Source of the DNA: SIG299 sp045531955
GTDB taxonomy: Bacteria > Bacillota > Clostridia > Lachnospirales > Lachnospiraceae
Direction: 5' to 3'
DNA: 64,000 bases
NCBI GenBank assembly: GCA_045531955.1
Contig: JAZSFC010000001.1
Coordinates: 124,001-188,000 of the forward strand
Part shown: piece after piece, positions 24,823 to 32,899 of the stretch
How the letters are laid out: each line of letters opens with the position of its first letter
How positions within the stretch are numbered: position 1 is the first letter of the stretch
The notes under the pieces: model-generated
Seen by the model: the letters and a program-made list of their open reading frames with translations, nothing else
Database searches by the model: none
What the model was told of the DNA's origin: nothing
Made by a program: the position numbers and the translations under genes

Positions 24823-26445
24823 ATGACCATCGGCCAAAAGATTATTCAACTCAGAACAGCCGCAGATATTTCCCAGGAACAGCTGGCAGAAACCCTCGGT
24901 GTTTCCAGACAATCTGTATCCAAGTGGGAAATGGATCAGGCACTTCCGCAGATTGACAAAGTATTACAGCTGGCAGAAATCTTCAGTGTATCCACTGATG
25001 AGTTATTGCTTGATAAAATTGAAATTAACAGAAGACCGGCAAATGAGCCAAGAACCTTAAAGTATTTCGGTACCGACGGTTTCCGTGGTGAGGCAAATGT
25101 CAATTTGACCTCCATGCAGGCATATAAAGTGGGCCGCTTCCTTGGCTGGTACTATGCTTCCAAGCTTTCCGGCTGTACCAAAACCGGTTACCGTCCCCGC
25201 ATCGTTATCGGTAAGGACACCCGCCGTTCCAGCTACATGTTAGAGTACTCCATCGTTGCAGGTCTCACTGCAAGTGGTGCAGATGTTTATATGCTGCACG
25301 TTATTACTACTCCGGGTGTTTCCTATGTAACCCGTAAAGATGAGTTTGACTGCGGTATCATGATTACTGCATCCCATAATCCATATCAGGATAACGGCAT
25401 TAAGGTAATCAATTCCCACGGCGAAAAGCTGGATGATGAAACTACCATGTTAATTGAAGCTTATATTGACGGCGATTTAAAGACCTTAGGCGTAACCGGT
25501 GACGATCTCCCACTGGCCCAGAAAGCAAGAATTGGCTGCATTCACGATTATTCCGCAGGCAGAAACCGCTACATCGGTTACTTAATTTCCGTAGCGTCCA
25601 ACTCCTACAAGAAGTTAAAAATCGGACTGGATTGTGCCAACGGTGCATCCTGGAACATTGCCAATGCGGTATTTAGTGCCCTTGGTGCCCAGACCTATGT
25701 TATCGGTGACGAACCGGACGGCTTAAACTGTAATGAAGGCTGCGGTTCCACCCATATTGAGAAATTAAAGAAGCTGGTAAAAGATAAGCATTTAGATTTA
25801 GGCTTTGCCTTTGACGGTGATGCAGACCGCTGTATCGCTGTGGACGGAAACGGCAACGAAGTAGACGGTGATGCCATGATTTATATTCTCGGTAAGAGAA
25901 TGAAGGCAAGAGGCACTTTAAATGACAATACCGTAGTTACCACCATCATGTCTAACAGCGGTTTTGTAAACAGCTTAAAGGAAATCGGTATTAACTGCGT
26001 GCAGACCCAGGTGGGTGACCGCTTTGTTTATGAGTGCATGCAGGCAAATGATTATGCCATCGGCGGCGAGCAGTCCGGTCATATTATCATGAAAAAGTAT
26101 GCAACTACCGGCGACGGTATTTTAACCGCGATTATGATTGCAGAAGAAATTTGCGATTCCAAGTCTTCCCTGGCGCAGCTGGCTGAGCCGATTAAGCTAT
26201 ATCCGCAGTATTTAAAGAACATCCGTGTTAAGGATAAGGCAGCAGTTCTTTCCGACGCCAATGTGCTTGCAGCAAAGGATGAAGTAGAAAAACTCATTGC
26301 AGGAAAGGGCAGAGCACTTCTTCGTCAGAGCGGTACCGAGCCGGTAATCCGTGTAATGATTGAAAGCGAAACCCAGGAACAGTGTGTGGAATATGCGGAT
26401 ATGATTATTAAGGTAATTATCGAAGGAGGTCACAGCGTTGAATAA
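24823..26445 (+). CDS. glmM: XRE helix-turn-helix fused to phosphoglucosamine mutase
   Basis: 540 aa. Residues 1-~65 are a Cro/C1-type DNA-binding domain (G-V-S-R-Q-S-V-S-K-W-E). From ~78 it is a complete phosphohexomutase: F-G-T-D-G-F-R-G start, phosphoserine loop T-A-S-H-N-P (Ser184), metal loop F-D-G-D-A-D (~330), G-G-E-Q-S-G-H, and R-Q-S-G-T-E-P-V-I-R-V near the end. The last two motifs are those of GlmM (glucosamine-6-P to glucosamine-1-P) rather than phosphomannomutase. The ATG has AAAGGAG upstream and no internal ribosome site separates the domains. It overlaps the next gene by 8 nt. A mutase that also binds DNA could report amino-sugar phosphate levels directly. Confidence 0.92.
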   Translation: MTIGQKIIQLRTAADISQEQLAETLGVSRQSVSKWEMDQALPQIDKVLQLAEIFSVSTDELLLDKIEINRRPANEPRTLKYFGTDGFRGEANVNLTSMQAYKVGRFLGWYYASKLSGCTKTGYRPRIVIGKDTRRSSYMLEYSIVAGLTASGADVYMLHVITTPGVSYVTRKDEFDCGIMITASHNPYQDNGIKVINSHGEKLDDETTMLIEAYIDGDLKTLGVTGDDLPLAQKARIGCIHDYSAGRNRYIGYLISVASNSYKKLKIGLDCANGASWNIANAVFSALGAQTYVIGDEPDGLNCNEGCGSTHIEKLKKLVKDKHLDLGFAFDGDADRCIAVDGNGNEVDGDAMIYILGKRMKARGTLNDNTVVTTIMSNSGFVNSLKEIGINCVQTQVGDRFVYECMQANDYAIGGEQSGHIIMKKYATTGDGILTAIMIAEEICDSKSSLAQLAEPIKLYPQYLKNIRVKDKAAVLSDANVLAAKDEVEKLIAGKGRALLRQSGTEPVIRVMIESETQEQCVEYADMIIKVIIEGGHSVE

Positions 26446-27100
26446 ACTGGTAAAAACAAAGGATTTATACGCTTCCCAGCCGGAATATTTAGTGGATTTG
26501 TTTGAAAGCTGTGAGTATCCGTGGGAGATGCTTCCAAAGATTAAGGGCTATATTTTAGACTTAATTGAAAAAGGAATCCCGGGCTATACGAAGCTTGCGG
26601 ATGATGTGCTGATTGGTGAAAATGTAAAGATTTATCCAACCGCTACCATTGAAGGTCCGACCATCATCGGTTCCAATACAGAGGTACGTCCGGGGGCCTA
26701 TATCCGAGGAAGTGTAATTACCGGTGAAGGCTGTGTAATGGGTAACTCTTCCGAGTTTAAAAACTGTATTTTATTAGATAAGGTGCAGGCTCCGCATTAC
26801 AACTACATCGGTGACTCTATCCTTGGTTACAAGGCACATACCGGTGCCGGCACAATTTGTTCTAACTTAAAGTCCGATGGTATGGCAGTGGTAATCCACG
26901 GTGAGGAAGATTACGAAACCGGTCTTAGAAAAATCGGCGGTATTTTGGCAGACGGCGCAGACGTAGGCTGTGGTTCCGTTATCAATCCGGGAACCGTAAT
27001 TGGTAAGAATACTACGGTTTATCCTTTGACATCCCTGCGCGGTGTTTATCCGGCAGACTGCATTGTGAAGGATCAGAAGACCGTGGTGAAGAGAGTGTAA
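26438..27100 (+). CDS. Left-handed beta-helix acyltransferase, GlmU C-domain-like
   Basis: 220 aa. About 55 N-terminal helical residues precede a hexapeptide-repeat beta helix (I-G-E-N-V-K-I-Y-P-T-A-T-I-E-G-P-T-I-I-G onwards), as in the acetyltransferase half of GlmU. H-Y-N-Y-I-G-D-S and A-G-T-I-C-S-N match the GlmU acetyl-CoA and GlcN-1-P site pattern (Y-x-G-D; G-x-x-T-x-x-x-N). There is no uridylyltransferase domain. The reaction expected from context is acetylation of glucosamine-1-phosphate made by the upstream mutase. Coupled to it by an 8-nt overlap. Confidence 0.85.
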   Translation: MNKLVKTKDLYASQPEYLVDLFESCEYPWEMLPKIKGYILDLIEKGIPGYTKLADDVLIGENVKIYPTATIEGPTIIGSNTEVRPGAYIRGSVITGEGCVMGNSSEFKNCILLDKVQAPHYNYIGDSILGYKAHTGAGTICSNLKSDGMAVVIHGEEDYETGLRKIGGILADGADVGCGSVINPGTVIGKNTTVYPLTSLRGVYPADCIVKDQKTVVKRV

Positions 27101-27155
27101 ACAGGTGTTATAGGACTTTTGACAGTATATTTTAAATTGTTTGGAGGATTTCAGT

Positions 27156-27866
27156 ATGAATTTTATTAAAGTAAACAATTACGATGAATTAAGCACAAAG
27201 GCGGCTGCACTTATTTGCGCACAGGTAGTTATGAAGCCAAACTGCGTACTTGGTCTGGCAACCGGTTCTTCCCCACTTGGTACCTATGCAAAGATTGCTG
27301 AAAAGTGCGCTAATGGCGAAGTAGATTTCTCCAAGGTTTCTTCCATCAACCTTGACGAGTATGTAGGTCTTGACGGTTCCAATGACCAGAGTTACCGTTA
27401 CTTCATGAACACCAAACTGTTCGAAAAGATTAACATCGATGTAACAAAGACCAACGTTCCTAATGGCTGCGCAGCAGATCTTCAGAAGGAATGTGAAGCA
27501 TACGATGCACTGATTCAGCAGAGTGGCGGCATTGATCTTCAGTTACTTGGTATCGGTCTTGACGGCCACATCGGTTTCAACGAGCCGGACTCCTACTTCG
27601 AAAAAGCAACTCACGTTGTAGACCTTGACCCATCCACCATTGAAGCAAATGCACGTTTCTTCGCATCCGAAGCAGATGTTCCAAGAAAGGCTGTTACCAT
27701 GGGTATGGGCGGCATCATGAGCGCTAAGAAGGTTCTTTTAATTGCCAACGGCAAGAACAAGAAGGACATTGTTGAGAAGGCATTCTTTGGACCAATCACA
27801 CCGGCAGTTCCTGCTTCTATTTTGCAGCTTCATCCGGATTTAACCGTTATTTATAGTGAGAACTAA
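27156..27866 (+). CDS. nagB: Glucosamine-6-phosphate deaminase
   Basis: 236 aa from the ATG at 27,156 behind TTTGGAGG. Converts glucosamine-6-P to fructose-6-P and ammonia. Motifs: L-G-L-A-T-G-S-S-P (~34-42), the catalytic loop L-D-E-Y-V-G-L (~68-74), and G-I-G-x-D-G-H-I-G-F-N-E-P (~130-142). It opposes GlmM at the glucosamine-6-P branch point, so the operon holds both the anabolic and the catabolic exit. A strong terminator follows. Confidence 0.95.
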   Translation: MNFIKVNNYDELSTKAAALICAQVVMKPNCVLGLATGSSPLGTYAKIAEKCANGEVDFSKVSSINLDEYVGLDGSNDQSYRYFMNTKLFEKINIDVTKTNVPNGCAADLQKECEAYDALIQQSGGIDLQLLGIGLDGHIGFNEPDSYFEKATHVVDLDPSTIEANARFFASEADVPRKAVTMGMGGIMSAKKVLLIANGKNKKDIVEKAFFGPITPAVPASILQLHPDLTVIYSEN

Positions 27867-27870
27867 GTAG

Positions 27871-27928
27871 AAAAAAACCGTATCCTTGCATCTCCAAAGG
27901 AGTCGATGCGCCGGATACGGTTTTTTTC
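27871..27928 (+). terminator. Rho-independent terminator
   Basis: AAAAAAACCGTATCC ... GGATACGGTTTTTTT, 15-bp arms with an inner GCATC/GATGC hairpin. Ends the glmM-nagB operon. Confidence 0.93.
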
Positions 27929-27971
27929 GTTATAGGAAAGTACAGAAATCTTTGTTCTTAAGAGAAACCAG

Positions 27972-28000
27972 TTGACAACTGAGTCTTCGAACGATATACT
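27972..28000 (+). promoter_or_regulatory. Strong sigma-A promoter of the rsgA-like gene
   Basis: TTGACA, 17 bp, TATACT. It lies about 350 bp before the GTPase start and drives a long structured leader. Confidence 0.85.
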
Positions 28001-28045
28001 AAAGAAAATAAATCTGCAAAGCAGAGACGAAAGGAGAAATGAATT

Positions 28046-28078
28046 ATGAGATTTTTAAGCGAGGTAATTGTAGCGTAA
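28046..28078 (+). CDS. Ten-residue leader peptide
   Basis: ATG to TAA reads MRFLSEVIVA, with AAAGGAG nine bases upstream and a near-consensus promoter 45 bp further up. It is followed by hairpins and two T-tailed stems before the GTPase gene. The arrangement is that of ribosome-stalling leaders ahead of antibiotic-responsive genes. Small size makes coding uncertain, but the ribosome site and placement support it. Confidence 0.65.
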   Translation: MRFLSEVIVA

Positions 28079-28087
28079 CTGAATAAG

Positions 28088-28259
28088 AAGGGTGCAAGTA
28101 ATGCAGAGGTGAATACCTCTTTGTCGTTGTGCCGTTATTAGGAACCTTTCGTGAATACTATAACTGTCGGTTGTAGCACACTTTAAAGGTGTGTTATTTT
28201 TATGTCCTTTTTTAGCCGTAGGGGTAGCACTAACAGGGTTACCTTTCTACGGTATTTTT
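28088..28259 (+). promoter_or_regulatory. Transcription attenuator of the rsgA-like gene
   Basis: Three elements follow the leader peptide. The hairpin AGAGGT-gaat-ACCTCT (28,095-28,110 region) is extended by weaker flanking pairing. A terminator GCACAC-tttaaag-GTGTGT with a TTATTTTT tail lies at 28,176-28,203. A second stem CCGTAG ... CTACGG enclosing GGTA/TACC and followed by TATTTTTG lies at 28,216-28,259. AACCTTT at ~28,143 can pair with AAAGGT of the first terminator, giving an anti-terminator. With the leader peptide this is a plausible stalling-controlled attenuator. Confidence 0.65.
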
Positions 28260-28304
28260 GTACCCTTTTTTAGAAAAAAAGAAGGAAAGGAAGTGTTGTT
28301 AATT

Positions 28305-28406
28305 ATGAAAAAGATGTTAAGAGAAATAGTTAAAATACAGGAGGATTATATAGGTGAATTTAGAAAAAAATATAATTATAACAGCGAGAATAACGGCTGT
28401 TCATAG
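28305..28406 (+). CDS. Possible 33-aa overlapping upstream ORF
   Basis: ATG at 28,305 with AAGGAAG upstream, reading MKKMLREIVKIQEDYIGEFR and ending 51 nt inside the GTPase gene in a different frame. The GTPase GTG start and its AGGAGG lie within this ORF, so translation of one would affect the other. It could be a second leader; chance is also possible. Confidence 0.35.
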   Translation: MKKMLREIVKIQEDYIGEFRKKYNYNSENNGCS

Positions 28407-29376
28407 GGAACGTTATCAGTTGGTATGTGAACATGGTGAAATTTATGCGAGATTGAAAACAAAAGAGTATTATGTGGAATTGGAGGAATTTCCAACTACA
28501 GGTGACTTCGTACTAATTAACTATATTGCTAACGGTGACAGTCAGATTATAAAAACACTGCCAAGAAAAACATTCTTTTCACGTTTAGACCCAACGCCGG
28601 GCCGGGGGGAACAGGCAGTGGCAGCAAACTTTGATTATGTGTTTATCATGCAATCGTTGAATCATGATTTTAACACGAAACGGTTGGAGAGATATATGAC
28701 ATTGGCATGGCAGTCCGGTGCAACTCCGGTTGTTGTGTTGACAAAGGCAGATTTGGTAAAAGATTATGAGGAATATGTGGCAAGTATTGGCGTTGTTGCA
28801 CCGGGAGTGGAAGTGCATCTGGTCAGTTCCAAAACCGGTTATGGCATGGAAAATCTGAAAAAATATCTGCAGCCGGGAAAGACGGTTGTATTTTTAGGCT
28901 CTTCCGGTGTAGGAAAATCAAGTTTGGTAAATGCCTTGGCGGGTGAAGAAATCATGGGTGTCAACGGCATACGTGAGGATGACAGTAAAGGGCGCCATAC
29001 GACAACCTATAGGCAGCTCATTACATTGGAGAATGGCGCAATGATTATTGACACTCCGGGGATGCGCAGCATTGGCATGTGGGATATTTCCACCGGACTC
29101 GGTGAAGCCTTTGAGGATGTGGAGCAGTACTTAGGAAAATGTAAGTTTTCTGATTGTAAGCATAACACAGAACCGGGATGTGCTGTAAAACAGGCATTAG
29201 AGGATGGAAATTTATCCTTGGAACGTTGGCAGAGTTATTTGAAACTGAAAAATGAAGCCAAATACTCTGACGACAAAACAACCTATATGCGGGACAAGGC
29301 AAAATGGCATAAAGAACTTGCAAAAAACAGTAAGCGGATGAAAGGAAATAAGAAAAAATATGATACATTTAATTGA
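28354..29376 (+). CDS. rsgA: RsgA-type circularly permuted ribosome GTPase
   Basis: 340 aa from a GTG behind AGGAGG. N-terminal OB fold (~1-80). Permuted GTPase motifs follow in order: T-K-A-D-L (G4), S-S-K (G5), G-S-S-G-V-G-K-S-S-L (G1), R-H-T-T-T (G2) and D-T-P-G (G3). The zinc site C-K-F-S-D-C-K-H-N-T-E-P-G-C ends the domain. RsgA assists 30S subunit maturation. The housekeeping rsgA of Firmicutes usually sits by prkC and rpe; this copy stands alone behind a leader peptide and attenuator, so it is probably a paralogue induced by ribosome stress. Confidence 0.9.
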   Translation: MNLEKNIIITARITAVHRERYQLVCEHGEIYARLKTKEYYVELEEFPTTGDFVLINYIANGDSQIIKTLPRKTFFSRLDPTPGRGEQAVAANFDYVFIMQSLNHDFNTKRLERYMTLAWQSGATPVVVLTKADLVKDYEEYVASIGVVAPGVEVHLVSSKTGYGMENLKKYLQPGKTVVFLGSSGVGKSSLVNALAGEEIMGVNGIREDDSKGRHTTTYRQLITLENGAMIIDTPGMRSIGMWDISTGLGEAFEDVEQYLGKCKFSDCKHNTEPGCAVKQALEDGNLSLERWQSYLKLKNEAKYSDDKTTYMRDKAKWHKELAKNSKRMKGNKKKYDTFN

Positions 29377-29811
29377 TGTAAATGAAGAAAATTGGCTGGA
29401 CATTATTAAACTTAGAGTGAATGAGCATCAGCAAAATTTCTGGACCGCCCAACCGGAATCATTGCAAGAGGATACATTTATCGTAACTGTAATGCGCGGG
29501 TATTTGGTATTGCTGATGATTCACAAATGATTGGTGTTGCTTTAGTTAGAGATTTTACAGAGGAACCGCTTAACTATGAATTGGAACAGTTTATGATTGA
29601 TGAACGGTTTCAAAACAAAGGGTATGGAACAGAAGCATTACAACAAGTTTTAAATCTTCTAAAACAGGAAGGTCGATATGGTGGTGTGGAAGTCTGCGTT
29701 AATCGGGATGACATTGTAGCAATACATGTTTATGAAAAAGTTGGATTTGTAGATGGCGGATATGTGGATGAAGAATTGCCCGATTGTTTAAATTTGATTT
29801 ATCATTTATAG
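29360..29811 (+). pseudogene. GNAT acetyltransferase split by a frameshift
   Basis: An ATG at 29,360 (overlapping the rsgA end) opens a frame reading MIHLIDVNEENWLDIIKLRV, a typical GNAT N-terminus, but it soon leaves the family and stops at about 29,530. A second frame picks up the fold as I-A-R-G-Y-I-Y-R-N-C-N-A-R-V-F-G-I and continues to 29,811 with Q-N-K-G-Y-G-T-E-A (acetyl-CoA loop). The two parts join if one base is restored between about 29,435 and 29,470, giving about 150 aa. Either a true pseudogene or a base-call error. Translation from the ATG at 29,527 alone would give a 94-aa fragment. Confidence 0.75.
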
Positions 29812-29934
29812 TGATGCCGGAAATAGAAAGTTGACGACACTTCTGGGATACTTGTGAGAAAACATATTGTTTAAGAGTAGAATTTGTTTTGAAATCGTGT
29901 TAAAATTTACTAAATAATCAAAAGGGGAATACAT

Positions 29935-30423
29935 ATGGAAACAAAAGATTTACTCAAATGCTCTCCCGGAGAATTGACTGACAGGGGCATTTGTCCGACC
30001 TGTTTTAACCGTGAGCATAATGGAATTTTATATGGAGATAACAAGGATAAAATGTTATATGAAGATGAAGACATTGAATGTTTTCTCGTAGGGAATCCTA
30101 GAAGTGATGGGCACATGGCAATTTCTACAATACAGCATTATCATGATATGAGCGAAGCACCAGATGAAATCAATGAAAAAATAGTTCGGTATACAAAACG
30201 GTTTATGAGAATTATTAAAGAGATATATGGCTGTGAGAGGGTTTATATGTGTACCATGTGCGATGGACCGAACAACCATTATCATGTACAATTGATTCCA
30301 CGCTATAATTTTGAAAAACGTGGAAGCGGAAATTTTGTAAAGCCAAGAAAAGAGTATGTGCATGATGAGGAAAAAATTCATAGAATCCGGCAAATGATTT
30401 CGAAAGAGATTAGCTTATCATGA
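29935..30423 (+). CDS. HIT-superfamily hydrolase/transferase
   Basis: 162 aa. The histidine-triad motif is N-H-Y-H-V-Q-L-I-P-R (~121-130), with Gln in place of the last His of HxHxH as in GalT-like members. Two Cys pairs near the N-terminus (C-S-P-G, then I-C-P-T-C) may bind zinc. Likely acts on a nucleotide phosphoramidate, dinucleoside polyphosphate or nucleotide sugar. The start follows AAAAGGGG. One base separates its stop from the open frame of the kinase. Confidence 0.75.
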   Translation: METKDLLKCSPGELTDRGICPTCFNREHNGILYGDNKDKMLYEDEDIECFLVGNPRSDGHMAISTIQHYHDMSEAPDEINEKIVRYTKRFMRIIKEIYGCERVYMCTMCDGPNNHYHVQLIPRYNFEKRGSGNFVKPRKEYVHDEEKIHRIRQMISKEISLS

Positions 30424-30435
30424 TTGGAGGAAAAA

Positions 30436-30993
30436 ATGAGTAAATTACTACTGATTATGGGCGACCTGGCTACGGGAAAGTCCACATTTGCCAATATTCT
30501 TTCCAAGAGATACGGTGTCAGTATGTTTGGTAAAGATACCATTAAGGAAGTGCTCGGAGATACTATTGGTTTTACAAACCGAGAGGAAAACTTAAAACTA
30601 TCCAAAGCAACCATGGAGCTTATGATGTTTCTGTTTATGGAATTTGAAAAATTGGGTAAGCCTTTAATTCTGGAGTCTAATTTCCATACAGGAGAGTTGG
30701 AACGTTTGCATGAAATGGCAAAAGAAAATGATTATGAAGTTTTGACAATAGTGCTTCGTGGAAATGCGGATGTCTTGCATCAGCGCTATCTTAATCGGAT
30801 GCAAAATGAAAACCGACATCCGGTGCATTTGAGTACAACACTGGATGTATATGAAGATTTCAAAAGTTATCTTGAGCGGACAAGAAAAGAAGAAATTCCG
30901 GGTGAACGGATAGAAATCAATGCGGATGATTTTTCCTATCAGACGGATGAAAAGCTATTAAAAAAGATTGATGAGTTTATGCTGAAAAAATAA
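30436..30993 (+). CDS. P-loop kinase-like ATP-binding protein (AAA_33)
   Basis: 185 aa from the ATG at 30,436 behind TTGGAGG. Walker A G-D-L-A-T-G-K-S-T-F is at ~9-18. The fold resembles the AAA_33/zeta-like small-molecule kinases, with K-D-T-I-K-E-V after strand 2, L-I-L-E-S-N-F (Walker B-like) and a mobile R-Y-L-N-R-M lid. The substrate is unknown; relatives phosphorylate nucleosides, sugars or antibiotics. Confidence 0.75.
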   Translation: MSKLLLIMGDLATGKSTFANILSKRYGVSMFGKDTIKEVLGDTIGFTNREENLKLSKATMELMMFLFMEFEKLGKPLILESNFHTGELERLHEMAKENDYEVLTIVLRGNADVLHQRYLNRMQNENRHPVHLSTTLDVYEDFKSYLERTRKEEIPGERIEINADDFSYQTDEKLLKKIDEFMLKK

Positions 30994-31019
30994 TCTATAT
31001 GGATAAAAGAGGAGATAAC

Positions 31020-31553
31020 ATGTTAATACTACGAGATATGCGGGAATTTGATATCGAAGATTATGTCAGATGGTTTACAACAGAAACAGAATGGGGCAAT
31101 TGGGATTCTCCGTGGGAAGGCCATTTCGAGGGCACTGAGGAAGAAGAACGCAAGGGCTGGACGGAATATTATGATTCTGTAAAGAATCTGTCGGATGAAG
31201 TTGTCCGTTGGAAGTTTGAGATTGAGTGCGATGGAAAACATATCGGTTGGATATGTGCCTATACGGATTTGGGATACTTAGATAATCCGGAGGAAATTTG
31301 GGCTCTTGGACTGGATATTCCTTGTATAGAGGGCAGAAAGTGCGGTAACGGAACAAAGGCGCTGCAAATGTACATAGACTATTTGAAAGAGCATGGTCAC
31401 AAATCCTTTTATACCCAGACCTGGTCCGGCAATTTGCCTATGATGCGGGTTGCAGAAAAGCTAGGATTTAAGGAAGTATGCCGTAAGAAGGATTATCGGG
31501 AAGTAAATGGCGGGTTGTATGATGCAATTACTTGGAGATTGGATTTGCAATAG
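31020..31553 (+). CDS. GNAT N-acetyltransferase
   Basis: 177 aa from the ATG at 31,020, which has AGAGGAG seven bases upstream; an in-frame ATG 21 bases earlier lacks a site. The acetyl-CoA region is R-K-C-G-N-G-T-K-A-L (~104-113) and the C-terminal strand E-K-L-G-F-K-E-V. It is close in layout to RimJ/AAC(6')-type enzymes. In a run of small enzymes of the kind often linked to drug tolerance, but the substrate is unknown. Confidence 0.82.
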   Translation: MLILRDMREFDIEDYVRWFTTETEWGNWDSPWEGHFEGTEEEERKGWTEYYDSVKNLSDEVVRWKFEIECDGKHIGWICAYTDLGYLDNPEEIWALGLDIPCIEGRKCGNGTKALQMYIDYLKEHGHKSFYTQTWSGNLPMMRVAEKLGFKEVCRKKDYREVNGGLYDAITWRLDLQ

Positions 31554-31576
31554 AATATTGATTGGAGAAATTGAAA

Positions 31577-32092
31577 ATGAAAATACAAACCATTGAAACC
31601 CAAAGACTCCTACTGCGAGGCTTTACAAAAGACGATGCTTTATGGGCATATAGTATCTGGAACAATCCGGAGATGGGACAGTATTTGCCGGATGAAGCAA
31701 AAGAAGAAATCGATGAGGAATATCTAAAAATGTTAGAAGGCTTGGGCGAGGATGAAGAATGTTGCTATTTGATTCCTGTATTCAAGGATTCTTTGGAACG
31801 GGTAGGAACCTGCAGTTTCATGATAAGTGAAGACAAAAAGATATATGATATAGCCTATTGCGTACATAAGAGATTTTGGTGTCAGGGTTATGCGACGGAA
31901 ATTGCGCAGGGGATGATAGAGTATGCCCGCAGTCAGGGAGCAGAAAAGGTAACCATTTTCGTGGGTCAGGAAAATGCTGCATCTAATCGTGTTGCGCAAA
32001 AATGCGGAGGAAAAATTGTTAGTGAAAGCACGTATAAAAAACGAGGGACAGATATTGTTATGAAAGATTACAAGTATGAAATCGTATTGTGA
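31577..32092 (+). CDS. GNAT N-acetyltransferase, RimJ/RimL-like
   Basis: 171 aa from the ATG at 31,577 (GGAGAA upstream). It has the RimJ-type opening I-E-T-Q-R-L-L-L-R-G-F, W-C-Q-G-Y-A-T-E-I-A as acetyl-CoA loop and N-x-x-S-N-R-V-A-Q-K-C-G-G. It probably modifies a protein N-terminus or small molecule. Follows the other GNAT by 23 nt. Confidence 0.85.
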   Translation: MKIQTIETQRLLLRGFTKDDALWAYSIWNNPEMGQYLPDEAKEEIDEEYLKMLEGLGEDEECCYLIPVFKDSLERVGTCSFMISEDKKIYDIAYCVHKRFWCQGYATEIAQGMIEYARSQGAEKVTIFVGQENAASNRVAQKCGGKIVSESTYKKRGTDIVMKDYKYEIVL

Positions 32093-32110
32093 TTTTAAGG
32101 AGGTAACCCA

Positions 32111-32866
32111 ATGAAACCCTACACCATCCAAAACAAAAAAGCATGGGAATACAGTGCCTACGACTTCTGGGTGAAACAAAACGGCACTCCGCAGAAACTG
32201 GCGGAAAAGATTTTAGAAAATCCGAAAGTGCATTTAAGGAAATATGCGCAATATTTTGACTCTTTTGAGGACATTAAAGTTGCAAATATCTGTGGTTCCT
32301 GTGGCAAGAAAGCAATTCCTTTGGCTCTTCTTGGTTCAGATGTAACGGTGTTTGATATTTCAGAGGACAACAAAAGATATGCAACAGAGGTAGCAGAAGC
32401 TGCCGGTGCAACCATCAATTATGTGGTTGGTGACGTTTTAGAAATTGATAAAGATCAGTTTTACGGACAGTTTGACGTGGTGTTCATGGAAGGCGGCATT
32501 TTGCACTATTTCCATGACATCGATGAGTTTATGCAAGTTATGTATGGGTTGCTTAAAAAGAACGGAAAGCTGATATGCAGTGACTTCCATCCTTTTAGTA
32601 AGATAGCAGATATTTTGGTTTTGCAGCAGCCGTCCATGGACTATTTCTCCACGGAAGTGTTTGAGGGCGAAATGGCTCATGCAAGATTTTATGAAGAGGA
32701 AATCAGACAGCAGATGCCAAAGTGCAGCTACAGAAAATACACCATCAGCGAAATTATCAACGGAATCATCAGAAACGGATTTATGTTAGAACAGTTTGAT
32801 GAGCATCCGGCATGGGAGAATAAAACCATTCCGGGAGAGTTTACCGCGTTGGCTTACAAGCGATAA
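32111..32866 (+). CDS. Class I SAM-dependent methyltransferase
   Basis: 251 aa. The SAM-binding strand and loop are V-A-N-I-C-G-S-C-G-K-K-A (~57-68), with acidic strand V-T-V-F-D-I-S (~76-82) and D-V-V-F-M-E-G-G-I-L-H-Y (~125-136). Small-molecule methyltransferase of unknown substrate. GGAGGTAACCC ribosome site, 18 nt after the GNAT. Confidence 0.85.
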   Translation: MKPYTIQNKKAWEYSAYDFWVKQNGTPQKLAEKILENPKVHLRKYAQYFDSFEDIKVANICGSCGKKAIPLALLGSDVTVFDISEDNKRYATEVAEAAGATINYVVGDVLEIDKDQFYGQFDVVFMEGGILHYFHDIDEFMQVMYGLLKKNGKLICSDFHPFSKIADILVLQQPSMDYFSTEVFEGEMAHARFYEEEIRQQMPKCSYRKYTISEIINGIIRNGFMLEQFDEHPAWENKTIPGEFTALAYKR

Positions 32867-32899
32867 TAAATCAGTAACGAGCAGAATCAGGAGTCAATA

